Shown here piece after piece: positions 34,914 to 43,485 of a stretch of 64,000 bases of DNA. The stretch lies in contig NZ_MDUX01000001.1 in NCBI RefSeq assembly GCF_014736495.1, forward strand, positions 1 to 64,000, given 5' to 3'. This DNA is from Candidatus Dactylopiibacterium carminicum. Lineage in GTDB: Bacteria; Pseudomonadota; Gammaproteobacteria; Burkholderiales; Rhodocyclaceae. A program made the position numbers and the translations under genes. The stretch's first letter is position 1. Each line of letters opens with the position of its first letter. Under the pieces are notes generated by a model. That model was not told the origin of the DNA. It did not search any database and saw only the letters and a list, made by a program, of their open reading frames with translations.

Positions 34914-36577
34914 GGGCACGCCACCGGGAACGTGAGCTTGAACAGACATCCCTTGCCGGTTCTGCTGCTGAGCTGGATATCACCGCCCAGGGCTCGTATC
35001 CGTTCACGTACCAAATCCAGGCCCACGCCGCGGCCCGAATAGGCGCCGGGGCCTGCTGCGGTGGAGAAGCCGGGGCTGAAGACGAGCTGCAGCAGATCTT
35101 CTTCGCTTCCCGCCTGTCCGGTGGGATAGCCCAATGCTAGAGCGCGGTCCAGCAGGTGGTGTCGGTCGATGCCGGTACCATCATCCCGCACGCTCACCTG
35201 AAACGAGTCTTGGCGTCGCAGGAGGGTGATGCTTATGGTGCCCGTCGTTGGCTTGCCCAGTGCCTGCCGCACGGCTGGCGGCTCGATGCCGTGATCGACG
35301 GCATTGCGCAGGAGATGCAGCAGCATCTCGTCCAGCGCTTCTGCCAGTACATTGTCGAGAAAGATGTCTGCGCCAGTCACCAGCAATTCGGTTTGCTTGC
35401 CTAATGCATAACTGGCGTCCCGCACGATGCGGTGCAGCCTGTGAAGGTGTTCGCTGTAACGTGTTTCCTGCAAGGCACGGGCCTGTTCCTGAAGCACGTC
35501 GGCCATTGCGCGCAGTTGGGCGAGATCGGGAACTGCCTCTGCCAGACCGGTGCGCAGCGCCGTGAGGGTCTGTTGCAAGGATTCGATGCGGGAACGAGGC
35601 AGGTGTAGCAGTTCGAAATTGCGGCTACGTATCTGGCGGGCCTGTGCCTGGCGGGCCAGTGCGGCTTCGACGACATCCGCGTTGATGTAGCCTTCTGCCA
35701 CCAGCAGTCCGCCCAGCGGTACCGTCGCCCCTGCGCGTTGCCGGCGCAGGCTGGCTGCCAGTTCGGCTGGCGTAATCGCGCCCACGCGAACCAGCATCTC
35801 GCCGGTCTGCAGGTCGTCGTCAGGCAAGGATTCGAGGCGCTCGCGGTAGCGTCCGGTGAGTTGTGCTGGTGGCAGTATGCTCAGTTCGCAGACCTCACTG
35901 GCGAAGGCAAAGGCGTCTTCCAGTGCCTGCTTGTCCGCCTTGCTATCGAGAAGGATCTCGAAGCCCAGATAACAGGATTCCGGGTCGAAATCTTCTTCAG
36001 GCAGCCGTTCGGTGCAGGTCCGCAACGTGCATATGCGGCCAAGCGTCTCCAGGTGGTGCAGGAAATTGAGCGGATCAAGCCCTCGGCGTAACGCATCGCT
36101 GCCAAAGCTCACGCGTATCTGCCAGCATTGCCCGGCGCCTGTGGCGGGGAGTGGCGCCGGATCGGGCGGCACGTCGAGATAGGGGACCAGCAGACCGATC
36201 AGTTGAGTCCGGTCGGCATTGGCAAAGATCGGGCTGCCTGTGTCCGGCTGGTGCGCCTGGTTGACGAGAAAGCGCAGATGGTCGCAACAGGCCAGCAGTG
36301 CGGATACCAGCCCGCCGTCCACTCGCAATTCGCCATTGCGCAGGCGGGTGAGGACGCTTTCCATCACGTGGACAAGCCATTCGATTTCGATCTGTCTTGC
36401 CACTGTGGCATTGCCCTTGAGGCTGTGGGCTGCGCGGAAGATCGCGTCCAGTGTTTCGCGTGTCTGCGGCTGATGTTCCAGTTCGAGCAGTCTGGCTTCC
36501 AGACTGTCCAGCAGCAGCTTGCTTTCCGCCACGAAGAGGGGCAACCATTCAAGCTGGGCGGATTCGCCAGGGTTCAT
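34910..36577 (-). CDS. CheA-like histidine kinase with embedded MshEN-type repeats
   Basis: The 555-residue cytoplasmic protein has an N-terminal Hpt domain (phospho-His51 in AAHSLKGNATV), a CheA P2-like region (about 150-237), two tandem 24-residue motifs (257-280 TGEMLVRVGAITPAELAASL region and 287-310 PLGGLLVAEGYINADVV region), and a CheA-type ATPase (N-box HLLRNAVDHGIE 421-432, DDGTGID 465-471, GRGVGLD 515-521). It ends there, lacking the CheW-like P5 domain, so ordinary receptor coupling is unlikely. The tandem motifs resemble the MshEN domain, which in type II secretion/pilus ATPases binds cyclic di-GMP. The kinase may thus be controlled by that messenger (inference). It lies between STAS and cheB with ATGA overlaps on both sides. 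Confidence 0.85.
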   Translation of the reverse strand: MNPGESAQLEWLPLFVAESKLLLDSLEARLLELEHQPQTRETLDAIFRAAHSLKGNATVARQIEIEWLVHVMESVLTRLRNGELRVDGGLVSALLACCDHLRFLVNQAHQPDTGSPIFANADRTQLIGLLVPYLDVPPDPAPLPATGAGQCWQIRVSFGSDALRRGLDPLNFLHHLETLGRICTLRTCTERLPEEDFDPESCYLGFEILLDSKADKQALEDAFAFASEVCELSILPPAQLTGRYRERLESLPDDDLQTGEMLVRVGAITPAELAASLRRQRAGATVPLGGLLVAEGYINADVVEAALARQAQARQIRSRNFELLHLPRSRIESLQQTLTALRTGLAEAVPDLAQLRAMADVLQEQARALQETRYSEHLHRLHRIVRDASYALGKQTELLVTGADIFLDNVLAEALDEMLLHLLRNAVDHGIEPPAVRQALGKPTTGTISITLLRRQDSFQVSVRDDGTGIDRHHLLDRALALGYPTGQAGSEEDLLQLVFSPGFSTAAGPGAYSGRGVGLDLVRERIRALGGDIQLSSRTGKGCLFKLTFPVACP

Positions 36578-36873
36578 GGCGTATTGCCGTCTTCATGGTC
36601 GGGCTGGAATATCGGGCCTTCCAGCCGATAGAACGACACCAGTTCCCGGACAACCAGACTCGGCGCGTGAAGATCAAGGCGCGCATCCGTACGTTGTGCC
36701 GTAAGGGAGAGTTGCAGCAGCAACTGCACGCCGGCGGTGTCGATGCGTGTGATGCCGGAGAGATCCAGTTACAGGGCTTCGCCACGGCGTACAGCATCGA
36801 GCAGTGCGGGAGCCACGCGGCCGACATGATGGATGGTGAGCTCCTCCACGAATGGAGGCGTGGGCGCAGGCAT
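36574..36873 (-). pseudogene. STAS domain (anti-anti-sigma-like) protein, interrupted by in-frame TAA
   Basis: Read from ATG 36873 (AAGGAA nine bases upstream) the frame codes 99 residues that ends overlapping the CheA start as ATGA. After the break comes the core STAS motif LDLSGITRIDTAGVQLLLQL, and before it IHHVGRVAPALLDAVRRGEAL, so the two parts join naturally. Codon 35 (36771-36769) is TAA where the family has a variable, often glutamine, residue; CAA to TAA is the simplest change. The product would be a small phosphorylatable or partner-switch type protein; its target is unknown. It is a likely pseudogene with the same caveats as cheB. Confidence 0.75.
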
Positions 36874-37003
36874 GCGGATTCCTTGTGCGGAGAACGCTGC
36901 AACTTCTTGACAGACTTTTGCATATCGGCCGCAGCCGCCGGAACTTGCGCACCGCTTGTCATTTTTACCCCAAAGGACGAAGTTTTCTGACTGGATGAGG
37001 TTC

Positions 37004-37882
37004 ATGAATCAGTCTTCTCTGTCGATGGAAACCTGCTTTCTCGGCCAGCATCTGCCCGGCTGGCAACTGCGCCTGAACGGGCGCTGCCTCGCACGGGGCT
37101 GCAGCGCGTATCAGGCTTGGGAGGTCTGGGAGAGCGACCGTCTTGGTCGTTTGTATGCACTGGATGGACGTGCGATGGCCAGTGAGGCGGATGCCTTTCT
37201 GTGCCACGAACCGTTGGTCCATATGCCGGGGCTGGCGCATGCGGGGCCGCGGCGGGCGCTGGTGCTGGGCGGTGGGGATGGTGCTTCGGCCCGCGAACTG
37301 CTCCGGTATCCGGGGATGGAGGAGGTGGTGATCGCCGAACTGGATGCTGCCGTGATCGACTTGACCCGCGAGTATCTGCCGTCGCTGCATCAGGGGGCGC
37401 TGGACGATCCGCGTGTCAGCGTGAAGCTTGGCGATGCGGCTGTCACGCTGGAGCAGCTGGCTGTGGCAGATGAGCGCTTTGATCTGCTGGTGTATGACCT
37501 GACCGATCCTGATACCTCGGCGGCATCGCTGTTCCGCCGTGAGGCGTTCGCCGCCGGCAAAGCGTTGCTGAGGGCCGATGGCGCGCTCTGCATGCAACTG
37601 GGATTGCCGCTGGGGCAGCCGGCGCAGATACGGGCGCTGCTGGCCAGCCTGCGCGAGGTATTCACCCTCGTCACGCCCTTTTTCACGCCGGTGCCGCTGT
37701 ACGGCGGTTTGTGGGCAATGGCCTGTGCCGCCGATCACGTGGCACCGGGGGGCATGCCCACTGATTTGCTGGCCGCGCGGATTGCTGCCTTGAATGGCCC
37801 GCCCTTGCAGGCGCTCGATGCCGCGAGTTATCCCGCCTTGCTGGCTTTGCCACCCTGGCTGGCCGGGCTTACCAACGGCTGA
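37004..37882 (+). CDS. speE: Spermidine synthase-like aminopropyltransferase
   Basis: The family transfers the aminopropyl group from decarboxylated S-adenosylmethionine to putrescine. The 292-residue product has an N-terminal beta domain and the AdoMet-type pocket RALVLGGGDGASARELL, IAELDAAVIDLTREY, the conserved acidic motif LLVYDLTDPDTS, and PFFTPVPLYGGLWAMA. It starts at ATG 37004. Its last 55 bases overlap the convergent EamA gene. It is divergent from the broken STAS gene with a short promoter region. Substrate specificity is inferred from family. Confidence 0.88.
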   Translation: MNQSSLSMETCFLGQHLPGWQLRLNGRCLARGCSAYQAWEVWESDRLGRLYALDGRAMASEADAFLCHEPLVHMPGLAHAGPRRALVLGGGDGASARELLRYPGMEEVVIAELDAAVIDLTREYLPSLHQGALDDPRVSVKLGDAAVTLEQLAVADERFDLLVYDLTDPDTSAASLFRREAFAAGKALLRADGALCMQLGLPLGQPAQIRALLASLREVFTLVTPFFTPVPLYGGLWAMACAADHVAPGGMPTDLLAARIAALNGPPLQALDAASYPALLALPPWLAGLTNG

Positions 37883-38784
37883 ACTCCCGGCCTGGGCGCG
37901 CGGCTGACAAGCCATACACCCAGAAACACCAGCATCACGCCGCTCCATTGCAGCGGTGCGAAGTGTTCGTCGAGCACGCCCATGCTCATCATGATCGTCA
38001 GCAGCGGGCCGAAACTGCCGACCACTGCGGCGCGGCCGGCGCCGATGCGCCGCATGGCCGCTGCCAGCGCGTAGATCGGCAGCACGGTCGACAGCAGCGC
38101 CATCAGCACGCTCCACCCATGGACGGCGAGCGGCTGTGCTGCAAGGCCGGAAATTGGTCGGGTCAGTGCGAAATGCAGCAGCATGGCGAGGGCGGATACG
38201 CTCAGTGCCAGTTCGGTGAAGCGCATCGCGCCGACGCGCGTGATCACGGCCGGGCTCCAGGTGAGGTAGAGCGCATAGCACACTGTGCTGGCCACGATCA
38301 GCAGTACGCCGGCAAGGTCGGCTTGCATGGCCTGGAACTCTGGCAGCATCACCAGGGCGATACCGGCATAGGTCAGCGGCAGCGCCTGCCAGATGCGCCG
38401 GGAGATCGCGGTGCGTGTGAGCAGGGCCGAGAACAGGACTGTGAGCGTGGGGTAGAGATACAGGATCATGCGCTCCAGGCTGGCGCTGACGGTCTGCAAG
38501 CCGAGGAAGTCGAACAGGCTGGAGAGGTAGTAGCCCAGCAGACCGAGCAGGATCAGCCATCCCCGGTCGCGCCAGGTCAGCGGCGCACCACGCTCTCCGC
38601 CGCGCAGCAGCCAGACGATGCCGAGTATGGGCAGGGTATAGCCAAGGCGCAGGGTGAGCAGGCTGATGGCGTCTACACCGTGGCGGTAGGCGAGCTTGAC
38701 AAAGATGGCCTTGGCTGCGAAGCCGGTCGCCGCAAGGATGGCGAGCGTGATACCGAGACGGAACTGGGCGGGGGATTCTTGCAT
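37828..38784 (-). CDS. EamA family (DMT) membrane transporter
   Basis: A 318-residue inner-membrane protein with two EamA repeats, about ten hydrophobic helices: the first begins LGITLAILAATGFAAKAIFV and the second near DLAGVLLIVASTVCYALYL. The conserved loop FLGLQTVSASLERMILYLYP is typical of the drug/metabolite transporter superfamily. It starts at ATG 38784. The substrate is unknown. The 3' end overlaps speE on the opposite strand by 55 bases, so the two transcripts are complementary there. The 243 bases upstream to 39027 hold no gene I can support. Confidence 0.88.
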   Translation of the reverse strand: MQESPAQFRLGITLAILAATGFAAKAIFVKLAYRHGVDAISLLTLRLGYTLPILGIVWLLRGGERGAPLTWRDRGWLILLGLLGYYLSSLFDFLGLQTVSASLERMILYLYPTLTVLFSALLTRTAISRRIWQALPLTYAGIALVMLPEFQAMQADLAGVLLIVASTVCYALYLTWSPAVITRVGAMRFTELALSVSALAMLLHFALTRPISGLAAQPLAVHGWSVLMALLSTVLPIYALAAAMRRIGAGRAAVVGSFGPLLTIMMSMGVLDEHFAPLQWSGVMLVFLGVWLVSRAPRPGVQPLVSPASQGGKASKAG

Positions 38785-39027
38785 CGGGTTTCTCCGGTGG
38801 CATGTGGGAACCGGAGTGCTGTGACGGGTCACCACGGTTTCCCGCGGTGGCGCGAACGCTACCGCAGTTGAAGCTGCGGCAGCCAGGAAAAGGCGGCGTG
38901 GGATATGTGCTGGACGATGTTGCGGCGCGACATGGCGCAACGATACCTTTGCTACGCCCACCGGACAAGGCGCAAGGCTGCGAAGGTCCGGCCAGGCTGC
39001 CTTGCCCTGAGCGCAGATATCTGCAGC

Positions 39028-39456
39028 TCAGTCCCGGATGCGGATGGTGAAGCGCCGGGTGTCGGCGAAATGCCGGGCGCGCACGCGGATCTCCAGCAAC
39101 AGGCCGCCTTGCCCATCGGGTGCGGTGAATCGGAAGCGGACGTGGCGATTGTTGTCGTCCACCTCACTGGTGAGGTCGCTGATGCTGTTGCCGCTGATCT
39201 GGTTCAGATCCCAGCGCAGGTCGCCACCCGATATCTCGCCGAAGTAGCCAGCGGTGGCTTCGACGGTGATGGTTTCGCCACGATTGCGTTCGGAAGGCGC
39301 ATCCAGCGTGTTGATCCATACCGAGGTGTACAACCCCAGCGGATCGCCACCTCCGCAAGCCACGAGCAGAGGGAGCAGGCTGGCCAGCACAAGCAGGCGC
39401 AGGCTGCTCCGGCGGGAAGCTGTGTTGCAGTCGGCTCGGGGGGCGTGCGTCTGCAT
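39028..39456 (-). CDS. Putative outer-membrane or periplasmic lipoprotein
   Basis: A 142-residue protein with a charged N-terminus, a hydrophobic signal (LRLLVLASLLPLLVACGGG) and a clear lipobox LVAC, so Cys34 should be lipidated after cleavage. The rest is beta-rich (WINTLDAPSERNRGETITVE, RWDLNQISGNS, RFTAPDGQGGLLLEIRVRAR) and Ig-like in feel. I recognise no specific family. It lies downstream of the NYN-domain gene on the same strand, with a 55-base gap. Function unknown. Confidence 0.75.
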   Translation of the reverse strand: MQTHAPRADCNTASRRSSLRLLVLASLLPLLVACGGGDPLGLYTSVWINTLDAPSERNRGETITVEATAGYFGEISGGDLRWDLNQISGNSISDLTSEVDDNNRHVRFRFTAPDGQGGLLLEIRVRARHFADTRRFTIRIRD

Positions 39457-39510
39457 CTGGAATCCTCGTTTTGCCTTGGCGGGGCTGCAGGTGTCAGGGC
39501 CTGCAGACAG

Positions 39511-40260
39511 TCAGGTGTTCCTGGGCTTGCGTCGGTCGCGCAGGAAAACGCCCTTGTCTTCGCGCGACTCCAGATCAAAGAGATCTGCAGCGCGGAACAG
39601 GTCGACCAGCTTCTTGTAACCGTAGTTGCGTGAATCGAAGGATGCCTGGTTGGCGATCTGGCTGCCCACACGGCCCAGTGGAGACCAGCCATCGTCCCCT
39701 TCGGCGGCCTGCACGGCATTGCGCAGCAAGGTTACGAGCTTCGTATCGCCCTTGAGTTCCTTGGCACTCCATTTCTTCACGCTGGCGCTGGGCAGATGGC
39801 CGTTCTCACCCTGTGGTGCGGCTTCCTCACAGTCAAGGTAGAGGAACTTCGAGCAGGCGTTGACGAAGGGGGCGGGCGTCTTGCGTTCGCCAAACCCTAC
39901 CACCAGCTTGCCATCGGCCTGGAGACGGGTGGCCAGCGGAGTGAAGTCGGAGTCCGAGGAGACCAGTGCGAATACGTCCACGCGCCGGGAATACAAGGCG
40001 TCCATGGCATCAATGGCGAGTGCCATGTCGGTGGCGTTCTTGCCCTTGGTGAGATCGAACTGCTGGATCGGCTGGATCGCATATTCATGCAGGATGCGCT
40101 CCCATGAGGTGAGGCGTTCGCCCTTCCAGTTGCCGTAGGCACGGCGGATGCTGACGGTGCCGAAACCTGCCAGTTCGTTGAGGATCACGTCGATGTGCGA
40201 GGCCGGGGCATTGTCGGCGTCGATGAAGAGGGCGACGAAGCGGTCTGCGCTGGCGGCCAT
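39511..40260 (-). CDS. NYN domain (LabA/DUF88) protein, putative RNase
   Basis: A 249-residue protein of the PIN-like NYN nuclease fold. The acidic active-site residues are visible in FIDADNAPASH, KGKNATDMALAIDAMDALY and ALVSSDSDFTPLATRLQ. The C-terminal third (GDTKLVTLLRNAVQAAEGDD, SQIANQ, YGYKKLVDLFRAADLF) has the outline of an OST-HTH/LOTUS RNA-binding domain. It is therefore probably a metal-dependent RNA nuclease; the target is unknown. It lies upstream of the lipoprotein gene and downstream of the RND pump genes. Confidence 0.88.
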   Translation of the reverse strand: MAASADRFVALFIDADNAPASHIDVILNELAGFGTVSIRRAYGNWKGERLTSWERILHEYAIQPIQQFDLTKGKNATDMALAIDAMDALYSRRVDVFALVSSDSDFTPLATRLQADGKLVVGFGERKTPAPFVNACSKFLYLDCEEAAPQGENGHLPSASVKKWSAKELKGDTKLVTLLRNAVQAAEGDDGWSPLGRVGSQIANQASFDSRNYGYKKLVDLFRAADLFDLESREDKGVFLRDRRKPRNT

Positions 40261-40360
40261 GGCGTGCTCCAGAGATGGTGGTCGGAGCGCATCATCTTAC
40301 GCGCGACCAGCGGATCTCTCGCGAGTGATCCGCCGTACGACAGGGCTGCGCTTTGTACCG

Positions 40361-40390
40361 GGCGGTTCCCGAGAGGCTGGCTCGGGAACC
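40361..40390 (-). terminator. Terminator-like hairpin after the RND operon
   Basis: On the minus strand GGTTCCCGAG, seven-base loop, CTCGGGAACC forms a perfect 10-bp stem just past the permease stop. There is no T-run, so it may only shield the 3' end. Confidence 0.5.
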
Positions 40391-40401
40391 GTGCCACCAC
40401 G

Positions 40402-43400
40402 TCAGTGGCGGGTAGGCGGGGTTTTCCTGCTCGAAAGGCCCAGTTTGTGTTGCAGCCAGTCGAAGGACAGGAACAGCGAGGGCGTGATGTAGAGCGTGAT
40501 CAGTTGCGAGAAGATCAGCTCGCCGACGATCGCCACCCCCATGGGCTGGCGCAGCTCGGCGCCGGCTCCGATGCCCAGCGCGATGGGCAGCGCACCCATG
40601 ATGGCCGCCAGCGTGGTCATCATGATCGGGCGGAAGCGCAGGCGGCTGGAGGTCAGGATGGCGTCCTTCGGCGAAGCGTGTTCGCTGCGCTGGGTCTCCA
40701 GCGCGAAGTCGATCATCATGATCGCGTTCTTCTTCACGATGCCGATCAGCAGCAGGATGCCGACCATGGCGATGAAGGTGAGCTCCAGCCCGGCGAGGCG
40801 CAGCGAGAGCAGGGCACCTACGGCTGCCGAGGGGATCCCGGCGAGAATGGTGACCGGGTGGATCCAGCTTTCATAGAGCACACCCAGCACCACGTAGATC
40901 ACGGCGATGGCGATGAGGATCAGCCACAGCTGGCTGGTCTGCGAGTCCTGATAGACCGCTGCGTCGCCCCCGAAGCTGCCGAACACGTTGGATGGCATGG
41001 CCAGGTCTTCCTTGATCTTCAGCACCTCGCCGATGGCTTGTGACAGCGTGACACCCGGCGCGAGGTTGAACGATAGCGTCACGGACGCGATCTGGCCCTG
41101 GTGATTGACCGTGCTGTTGACCGCGCGGCGCTCGATGCGGGCGAAGGCGGTGACCGGGATGAGCTGGCCGCCCTTGGCTCGGACGCGCACGAAATCCAGC
41201 GCGCTTTCATCGCCCCGGTACTTTTCGTCCCACTGCATCAGAACCGGGAAGTTGTCCTGTGGTGCGTAGATGGAGGTGACCTGCCGCTCGCTGAACGAAG
41301 CATTCAGCACGGTACGCAGGCTCTGCATGTCTACCCCCAGGGCCAGGGCCTGATCACGGTCGATGATCAGTTTGGCCTGTACTGCGCCCCGTTCGGCATC
41401 GGTATTGATGTCCTTGAGCAGGTCGGATTCACGCAGGCGGCGCTGCATGCGGTCGGCCTGGGTGGCGACGAGGTCGTAGTCCACCGATTGCAGGGTGTAC
41501 TGGTAGCGCGCGTTGGAGCTGCGGCCGCCCAGACGCAGGTTCTGGATCGCCGAGAACGAGATGCGACCGCCGACGATACTGCTGGTCTCCCTGCGCAGCT
41601 CTTCCAGCACTTCCTTCATCGGCGCCCGCTCGGCCTTGGGTTTGAGCGTGATGAAGATGAACCCGCTGCTGCCGCTGCTGTTCATGTTGGAGACCACATC
41701 CTGAACCGCCGGATGGGTGCGGATCTTCTGGTCGTATTTCGTGACCAGATCGCGCGTGGCCTGCCAGGACATGTCCTGCGCCGGCGTGACGGGCGCGCGC
41801 ACCTGCGAGATGTCCTCATCCGGGAAGAATCCCTTAGGCATGATGACATACAGCCACACCGTGCCTGCGCAGGTCGCCAGCGCCACCAGCAGCATCAGCC
41901 AGCGCCGTTCGATGGTCCAGGCCAGACTGCGGCTGTAGGCACGCAGCACCCGGTCGAACAGGCTTTCGAACGCACGGCTCCAGAGCGGTGCCTTGCGTTC
42001 TTCATGGTGATGGCGCACGAAGCGCGCTGCGAGCATCGGGATGATGGTCAGCGCCGCCAGGGCAGAAACCGAGATCGCCAGGGTCACCACGATGGCGAAT
42101 TCGTGGAAGAGCAGGCCGATCGTACCGGGCATGAAGAAGATCGGGATGAATACGGCGATCAGCGAAACCGTGATCGAGATCACCGTGAAGCCGACTTCCC
42201 GGACGCCTTTGATCGCCGCCGGGAAGGGCTTCTCGCCGTTCTCGATGTGGCGCACGATGTTTTCCAGAACGACGATGGCATCGTCCACGACCAGGCCGAT
42301 GGCAATCGTCAGCCCCATCAGCGAGATGTTGTCCAGACTGTAGCCGAACCACAGCATCAGGCCGAAGGTGCCCAGCAGCGAAGCGGGCAACGAAACCGAC
42401 GGGATCAGCGTGGCCGACAGGCGGCGCAGGAATAGCAGGATCACCAGCATCACCAGCCCGATGGTGAGGAGCATGGTGAGGCTCACGTCGTGGATCGATT
42501 CGCGGATCGACAAGGAGCGGTCGTTGAGGATCTGGATGTCGACCGATGCCGGCAGCTGGGCCTTCAGCCGGGGAATGGCCGCCCGCACGGCATCAACCAC
42601 GGCGACCGTGTTCGCACTGGGCTGGCGCAGCACCTGCAGGTTGATCGCGCGCTTGCCATTGACCCAGCTCGCACTCTTCATGTTCTCGACGCTGTCCGCG
42701 ACGGTGGCGACATCGGACAGGCGTACTGGCTGACCATTCCGGGTGGCCACGATCATGCGGACGAAATCAGCCGCATTCATCAACTGGTCGTTGGCCGAGA
42801 TCACGAGCGTTTGCCGCTCGCCGTCGTAGGCGCCCAGAGGGGTGTTGGAGTTGGAGGCCGCCAGTGCGTTGGAGAGCTCGCCGATGGAAAGATCGCGCGA
42901 AGCGAGCTTGACCGGGTCTACCGTGATGCGGACCGCGTAGCGCTTCTGCCCGTTGATGGTGACCTGGGCCACACCGTCGAGCGTGGACAGCGTGGGCGAG
43001 ATCAGGTTGTCGGCGTAATCGTTGAGCTGATCCAGCGAGATCGAGGGGGAGTCGATGGTGATGAACAGGACCGGGTCATCGGCCGGGTTGACCTTGCGGT
43101 AACTCGGCGGGTTGGTCATGTCTTTGGGCAACTGGCGCTGGGTACGCATGATCGCTGCCTGTACGTCGACGGCAGCGGCATCGATGTCGCGCGAAGGGAT
43201 GAATTCCAGCGTGATCGACGTGCTGCCCAGCTGGCTCGTCGAGGTCATCATCTTCAGGCCGGAGATCGTCGAGAACTGACGCTCCAGGATCGTCGCCACC
43301 GAAGACGCCATAGTCTCAGGGCTGGCGCCGGGCAGACTGGCACTGACCTGGATGATCGGCTGGTTGAAGGAAGGCAGTGCCGCAATCGGCAGATTGAACC

Positions 43401-43485
43401 AGGCGGCAATGCCGCCAATCATGATCGCCAGCCAGAGAAGCGTTGTCGCGACTGGCCGGTGGATGCTCTGCTCGGAAAGTCTCAT
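40402..43485 (-). CDS. RND multidrug efflux permease (HAE1/MdtB-C type)
   Basis: An inner-membrane proton-driven pump of 1027 residues, full length for the family. It starts SEQSIHRPVATTLLWLAIMI, carries the paired TM4 aspartates of proton transfer in LVVDDAIVVLENIVRHIEN, and has GKRAINLQVLRQPSANTV and the C-terminal SSRLRFRPIMMTTLAAIMG. Sequence blocks such as QAIGEVLKIKEDLAMPSNV and SEHASPKDAI resemble MdtB/MdtC proteins. It follows its adaptor with a four-base overlap. No outer-membrane channel is in the window, so TolC or an unlinked partner must be used. Substrates are unknown. Confidence 0.95.
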   Translation of the reverse strand: MRLSEQSIHRPVATTLLWLAIMIGGIAAWFNLPIAALPSFNQPIIQVSASLPGASPETMASSVATILERQFSTISGLKMMTSTSQLGSTSITLEFIPSRDIDAAAVDVQAAIMRTQRQLPKDMTNPPSYRKVNPADDPVLFITIDSPSISLDQLNDYADNLISPTLSTLDGVAQVTINGQKRYAVRITVDPVKLASRDLSIGELSNALAASNSNTPLGAYDGERQTLVISANDQLMNAADFVRMIVATRNGQPVRLSDVATVADSVENMKSASWVNGKRAINLQVLRQPSANTVAVVDAVRAAIPRLKAQLPASVDIQILNDRSLSIRESIHDVSLTMLLTIGLVMLVILLFLRRLSATLIPSVSLPASLLGTFGLMLWFGYSLDNISLMGLTIAIGLVVDDAIVVLENIVRHIENGEKPFPAAIKGVREVGFTVISITVSLIAVFIPIFFMPGTIGLLFHEFAIVVTLAISVSALAALTIIPMLAARFVRHHHEERKAPLWSRAFESLFDRVLRAYSRSLAWTIERRWLMLLVALATCAGTVWLYVIMPKGFFPDEDISQVRAPVTPAQDMSWQATRDLVTKYDQKIRTHPAVQDVVSNMNSSGSSGFIFITLKPKAERAPMKEVLEELRRETSSIVGGRISFSAIQNLRLGGRSSNARYQYTLQSVDYDLVATQADRMQRRLRESDLLKDINTDAERGAVQAKLIIDRDQALALGVDMQSLRTVLNASFSERQVTSIYAPQDNFPVLMQWDEKYRGDESALDFVRVRAKGGQLIPVTAFARIERRAVNSTVNHQGQIASVTLSFNLAPGVTLSQAIGEVLKIKEDLAMPSNVFGSFGGDAAVYQDSQTSQLWLILIAIAVIYVVLGVLYESWIHPVTILAGIPSAAVGALLSLRLAGLELTFIAMVGILLLIGIVKKNAIMMIDFALETQRSEHASPKDAILTSSRLRFRPIMMTTLAAIMGALPIALGIGAGAELRQPMGVAIVGELIFSQLITLYITPSLFLSFDWLQHKLGLSSRKTPPTRH

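Noticed and set aside
581..36873. Amber codon reassignment to glutamine
   Set aside because: zapA, coaE and clsB all end properly at TAG, and one of the three premature stops is TAA.
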